NCBI GenBank assembly: GCA_964383535.1
Contig: CAYLHS010000027.1
Coordinates: 1-25,099 of the forward strand
DNA: 25,099 bases
Origin: CAYLHS01 sp964383535
GTDB taxonomy: Bacteria; Actinomycetota; Acidimicrobiia; Spongiisociales; UBA4744
Direction of reading: 5' to 3'
The notes under the pieces were generated by a model. That model saw nothing but the letters and a program-made list of their open reading frames with translations, was not told the DNA's origin and did no database searches. The translations under genes and the position numbers were made by a program. This document shows positions 22,726-25,099 of the stretch, piece by piece (position 1 is the stretch's first letter; each line of letters starts with the position of its first letter).

Positions 22726-22749
22726 CACGTCACGGCACCGCCCGACGTG
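22726..22749. repeat. inverted repeat upstream of xylA
   Basis: CACGTC (22726-22731) and GACGTG (22744-22749) form a perfect 6-bp inverted repeat with 12 bases between, 31 bases before the xylA start. It could be an operator for a sugar-responsive regulator, but none is encoded nearby and arms this short can arise by chance. Confidence 0.3.
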
Positions 22750-22770
22750 CGGCATAGTGTGGGATAGACA

Positions 22771-22776
22771 GGAGGA
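22771..22776 (+). promoter_or_regulatory. xylA ribosome-binding site
   Basis: GGAGGA lies 4 bases before ATG 22781. It decides the start against the open in-frame stretch back to 22619, and is one of the strongest ribosome sites in the window. Confidence 0.75.
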
Positions 22777-22780
22777 GACG

Positions 22781-24109
22781 ATGACCGAGTTCTTCGCAGG
22801 TGTGGATGCGATCCGCTACGAAGGCCTGGACTCACCCAATCCTCTTGCCTTTCACTACTACGACCCCGACCGCGTCGTCGCCGGCAAGACGATGAAGGAG
22901 CATCTGCGCGCCGCCGTGTGCTACTGGCACTCATTCCAGTGGCCGGGCAGCGACGTCTTTGGCGCAGGCACCTTTGACAGGCCGTGGCTCGACCCCTCGA
23001 TGAACCCGATGGCGGCCGCCCGGATGAAGATGGACGCAGCATTCGAGTTCTTCGGCAAACTCGGATTCCCATTCTGGTGCTTCCACGATCTGGACATCGC
23101 CCCGGCAGGTGACACGTTCACCGAGACCCGCGCCAATCTCGAGACGATGGTCGAATACGCCGAGAAGAAGATGCAGGAAACTGGAGTCCGGCTGCTGTGG
23201 GGCACGGCGAACCTCTTCGGAAATCCCCGCTACATGGCGGGTGCGGCGACGAATCCCGATCCGGAGGTCTTCGCGTATGCGGCCGCCCAGGTGAAGAATG
23301 CGATCGACGCGACCCACCGTCTCGGCGGCGTCAACTACGTGCTGTGGGGCGGGCGCGAGGGATACGAGACCCTCCTGAATACCCGCATGAAACACGAGGC
23401 CGACCAGCTCGCCCGCTTCCTCCACATGGTCGTCGACTACAAGAAGTCGATCGGCTTCGAGGGCACACTCCTGATCGAACCCAAGCCGCAGGAGCCGACC
23501 AAGCACCAGTACGACTACGACTGCGCGACGGTGCACGGATTCCTCGAGCGGTACGACCTCCTCGGCGAGCTGTTCGTCAACATCGAGGTGAACCACGCGA
23601 CCCTCGCAGGCCACAGCTTCCACCACGAAGTGTCCTATGCGCTCGACAACGGTATCTTCGGATCGGTTGACGCCAACCGTGGCGACTACCAGAACGGGTG
23701 GGACACCGACCAATTTCCCAACTCCGTCGACGAGATGAGCCTGGCCATGTACGAGATCCTTCGCACTGGTGGCTTCACGACCGGCGGCTTCAACTTCGAC
23801 ACGAAGCTCCGACGCCAGTCCATGGCCCGCGACGACCTCTTCCACGGTCACATCGGAGGGATCGACACGCTCGCTCGATCGTTGGTCGCAGCGGCGACCC
23901 TCCTCGAGGACGGTGGGCTCGAGGCAGCCCGCGACATGCGCTACGCCGGATGGTCAGGCGATCTGGGCACGGCAATCTCCAACGGGCAGGTAGACCTCGC
24001 CGGGCTCGAAGCCAAGGTCGCGAGTGGCGCGGTGGATCCGAATCCGGTGTCCGGCCGCCAGGAGGCCCTCGAGAACCTCGTCAACAACGCGATCTGGAAA
24101 GCCCAGTAG
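22781..24109 (+). CDS. xylA: Xylose isomerase, class II
   Basis: This 442-residue cytoplasmic enzyme interconverts D-xylose and D-xylulose (and glucose and fructose) using two divalent metal ions. The active-site base is His102 in WCFHDLDIAP, followed by the signature VLWGGREGYETLLNT and LLIEPKPQEPTKHQYDYDCATV with metal-binding Glu and Asp residues, VNIEVNHATLAGHSFHHE, and GSVDANRGDYQNGWDTDQFP. The length (about 440) and the sequence place it in class II (E. coli or Thermotoga type), not the shorter class I enzyme common in Streptomyces. ATG 22781 is fixed by GGAGGA and by homology of the first residues (FFAGVDAIRYEGLDSPNPLAF). No xylulokinase, transporter or regulator is visible on either side, so it stands alone, 200 bases after an unrelated transporter gene. 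Confidence 0.97.
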   Translation: MTEFFAGVDAIRYEGLDSPNPLAFHYYDPDRVVAGKTMKEHLRAAVCYWHSFQWPGSDVFGAGTFDRPWLDPSMNPMAAARMKMDAAFEFFGKLGFPFWCFHDLDIAPAGDTFTETRANLETMVEYAEKKMQETGVRLLWGTANLFGNPRYMAGAATNPDPEVFAYAAAQVKNAIDATHRLGGVNYVLWGGREGYETLLNTRMKHEADQLARFLHMVVDYKKSIGFEGTLLIEPKPQEPTKHQYDYDCATVHGFLERYDLLGELFVNIEVNHATLAGHSFHHEVSYALDNGIFGSVDANRGDYQNGWDTDQFPNSVDEMSLAMYEILRTGGFTTGGFNFDTKLRRQSMARDDLFHGHIGGIDTLARSLVAAATLLEDGGLEAARDMRYAGWSGDLGTAISNGQVDLAGLEAKVASGAVDPNPVSGRQEALENLVNNAIWKAQ

Positions 24110-24130
24110 CACGCGTCCCGGGGCCGGCTC

Positions 24131-24147
24131 CGTCGGCTCAACCGACG
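24131..24147 (+). terminator. possible hairpin terminator after xylA
   Basis: CGTCGG-CTCAA-CCGACG forms a 6-bp stem 21 bases after the xylA stop. There is no following U-tract. Confidence 0.35.
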
Positions 24148-24213
24148 AACGCAACGAGGTCGCCGCAAGCGCGATCATCGCTAGCGTGATGCCTGGAACC
24201 GACTCAGGATTCG

Positions 24214-25099
24214 ATGACACCGACAGCCACTCGCACGCTCCGCATCGGCACCAGGGCCTACCCGTTGGTGCTGCCGTCGATACGCGACCCTCGGCTCCAC
24301 CTCGCGGCGGTCATCATCACGATCCACGTGCTCGGCCAGGTCGCCCTCGGGTTCAGGGTCTCTGTGCCCCAGATCGTGGTCGCGATTCTGACCACGGCAC
24401 TGATCGATCTGGGTATCACGTTCGCGCAGCAGCGTCGAATCGTATGGCCTGCGAGCGGCATGCTCACCGGCAGCGGCGTGGCGCTCATCCTGAGGCTCGT
24501 CGGAATGGGCCGGGATCAGCACTGGAGCTGGCAGGGCTGGTACGTATTCGCGGCGGTCGCCGGTTTCTCGCTCCTCTCCAAGTACGCGATCCGACGTCAC
24601 GGAACGCACGTCTTCAACCCGTCGAACTTGGGGCTCGTCCTGGCATTCGTCATTCTCGGCAGCAACATCATCGAGCCGCTCGACTTCTGGTGGGCACCGT
24701 TGGGGCCCGCGATGGTGTTCGCCTATCTCGTGATTCTGGCCGGCGGTCTCGCCATCACATCGCGTCTCCACCTGCTGCCGATGGCTCTGGCCTTCTGGGG
24801 TGCGTTCGCCGTGGGCCTCGGCGCGCTCGCGGCATCCGGGCACTGCATCACAACCGCCTGGTCGCTGGCGCCGGTATGCGGCAGGTCGTTCTGGTGGGTG
24901 GTGGTGACATCACCGGAATTGCTGATCTTCCTGTTCTTCATGATCACGGATCCGAAGACCATCCCGCGTGGACGAGCCGCCAGGGTCGTGTTCGCAGCGG
25001 CCATCGCCACGCTGAGCACGCTCCTCATCGCCCCGCAGACCAACGAGTTCGGAGCCAAGGTGGGTCTGCTCGCCGGGTTGGTGATCCTGACCCCGTTCA
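24214..25099 (+). CDS. NqrB/RnfD/UnbU-like polytopic membrane protein, 3' partial
   Basis: The frame is open from ATG 24214 to the end of the window (295 codons). AGGA lies 4 bases before the ATG. The protein is mostly membrane helices, with a polar N-terminus MTPTATRTLRIGTRAYP and helices near 28-48, 53-72, 82-97 and onwards. Two motifs recall the NqrB/RnfD family: FNPSNLGLVLAF (~residue 135) and FFMITDPKTIPRG (~240), which correspond to the NP and TDP elements of that family. The S/T-G-A-T flavin attachment motif of NqrB and RnfD is not seen in the visible part. That points more to the related UnbU proteins, first named from enediyne gene clusters and often next to ASPIC/UnbV-domain proteins. 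Its role, electron transfer or otherwise, cannot be settled here, and the following gene would help. Confidence 0.72.
   Translation, partial: MTPTATRTLRIGTRAYPLVLPSIRDPRLHLAAVIITIHVLGQVALGFRVSVPQIVVAILTTALIDLGITFAQQRRIVWPASGMLTGSGVALILRLVGMGRDQHWSWQGWYVFAAVAGFSLLSKYAIRRHGTHVFNPSNLGLVLAFVILGSNIIEPLDFWWAPLGPAMVFAYLVILAGGLAITSRLHLLPMALAFWGAFAVGLGALAASGHCITTAWSLAPVCGRSFWWVVVTSPELLIFLFFMITDPKTIPRGRAARVVFAAAIATLSTLLIAPQTNEFGAKVGLLAGLVILTPF

Noticed and set aside
22619..22780. Earlier in-frame start for xylA
   Set aside because: The extra 54 codons are unlike xylose isomerase, start with TTG, and bypass the strong GGAGGA before ATG 22781.
1..25099. Search for CRISPR arrays, insertion sequences, prophage or integrase genes
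   Set aside because: No spaced direct repeats, transposase motifs or integrase were found; all gaps between genes are under 200 bases apart from the stretch holding the tmRNA gene.

Overview
The window (25,099 bases, GC-rich, strong C/G third-position bias, many GTG starts and 4-base start/stop overlaps) looks like chromosomal core DNA of an actinobacterium. The order secA - prfB - ftsE - ftsX - murein hydrolase - smpB - ssrA resembles the conserved prfB-ftsE-ftsX-smpB neighbourhood of Actinobacteria. The exact lineage cannot be fixed from sequence alone; an uncultured or deep-branching group such as Acidimicrobiia is my guess. I see no phage, insertion sequence, CRISPR array or tRNA gene.

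Bases 1-3199 hold a HEAT-repeat protein (5' end outside the window) translationally coupled to an HD-GYP cyclic-di-GMP phosphodiesterase. Both appear to begin with the same uncharacterised N-terminal module. Bases 3297-10527 are the secretion, translation and division block: secA, prfB (with a programmed +1 frameshift that splits it into two reading frames), ftsE, ftsX, a LytM/M23 peptidase with intact zinc ligands, and smpB. A cluster of short tandem and inverted repeats lies between secA and prfB. A membrane-anchored thioredoxin-like gene converges on smpB and shares a CTAG with it at the two stop codons. The one-piece tmRNA gene (ssrA) follows, so both trans-translation partners lie within 1.3 kb.

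Bases 11866-17984 are more varied: a YbaK-type aminoacyl-tRNA deacylase, a stand-alone EAL protein, an AzlC/AzlD amino-acid exporter pair on the minus strand, a divergent large orphan histidine kinase with three PAS-like modules, a 77-residue acidic protein, and a PCu(A)C copper-chaperone lipoprotein. Bases 18129-22580 encode an exported L,D-transpeptidase and then a coupled tetR - ABC ATPase - FtsX-type permease operon whose start codon lies inside a nested palindrome. The window closes with a class II xylose isomerase and the start of an NqrB/RnfD/UnbU-like membrane protein that runs off the end.

Recurring themes are cell-envelope work (SecA, FtsEX and hydrolase, L,D-transpeptidase, two thiol/metal envelope proteins), ribosome rescue and termination (RF2, SmpB, tmRNA) and c-di-GMP breakdown (HD-GYP and EAL, with no GGDEF synthase in view). 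Several genes have a -10-like hexamer 8-10 bases before the start codon, which suggests frequent leaderless transcripts. No wholly new multi-gene system is evident. The best candidates for a second look are the HEAT/HD-GYP pair with the shared module, the recoded prfB and the repeat cluster before it, and the tetR operator.
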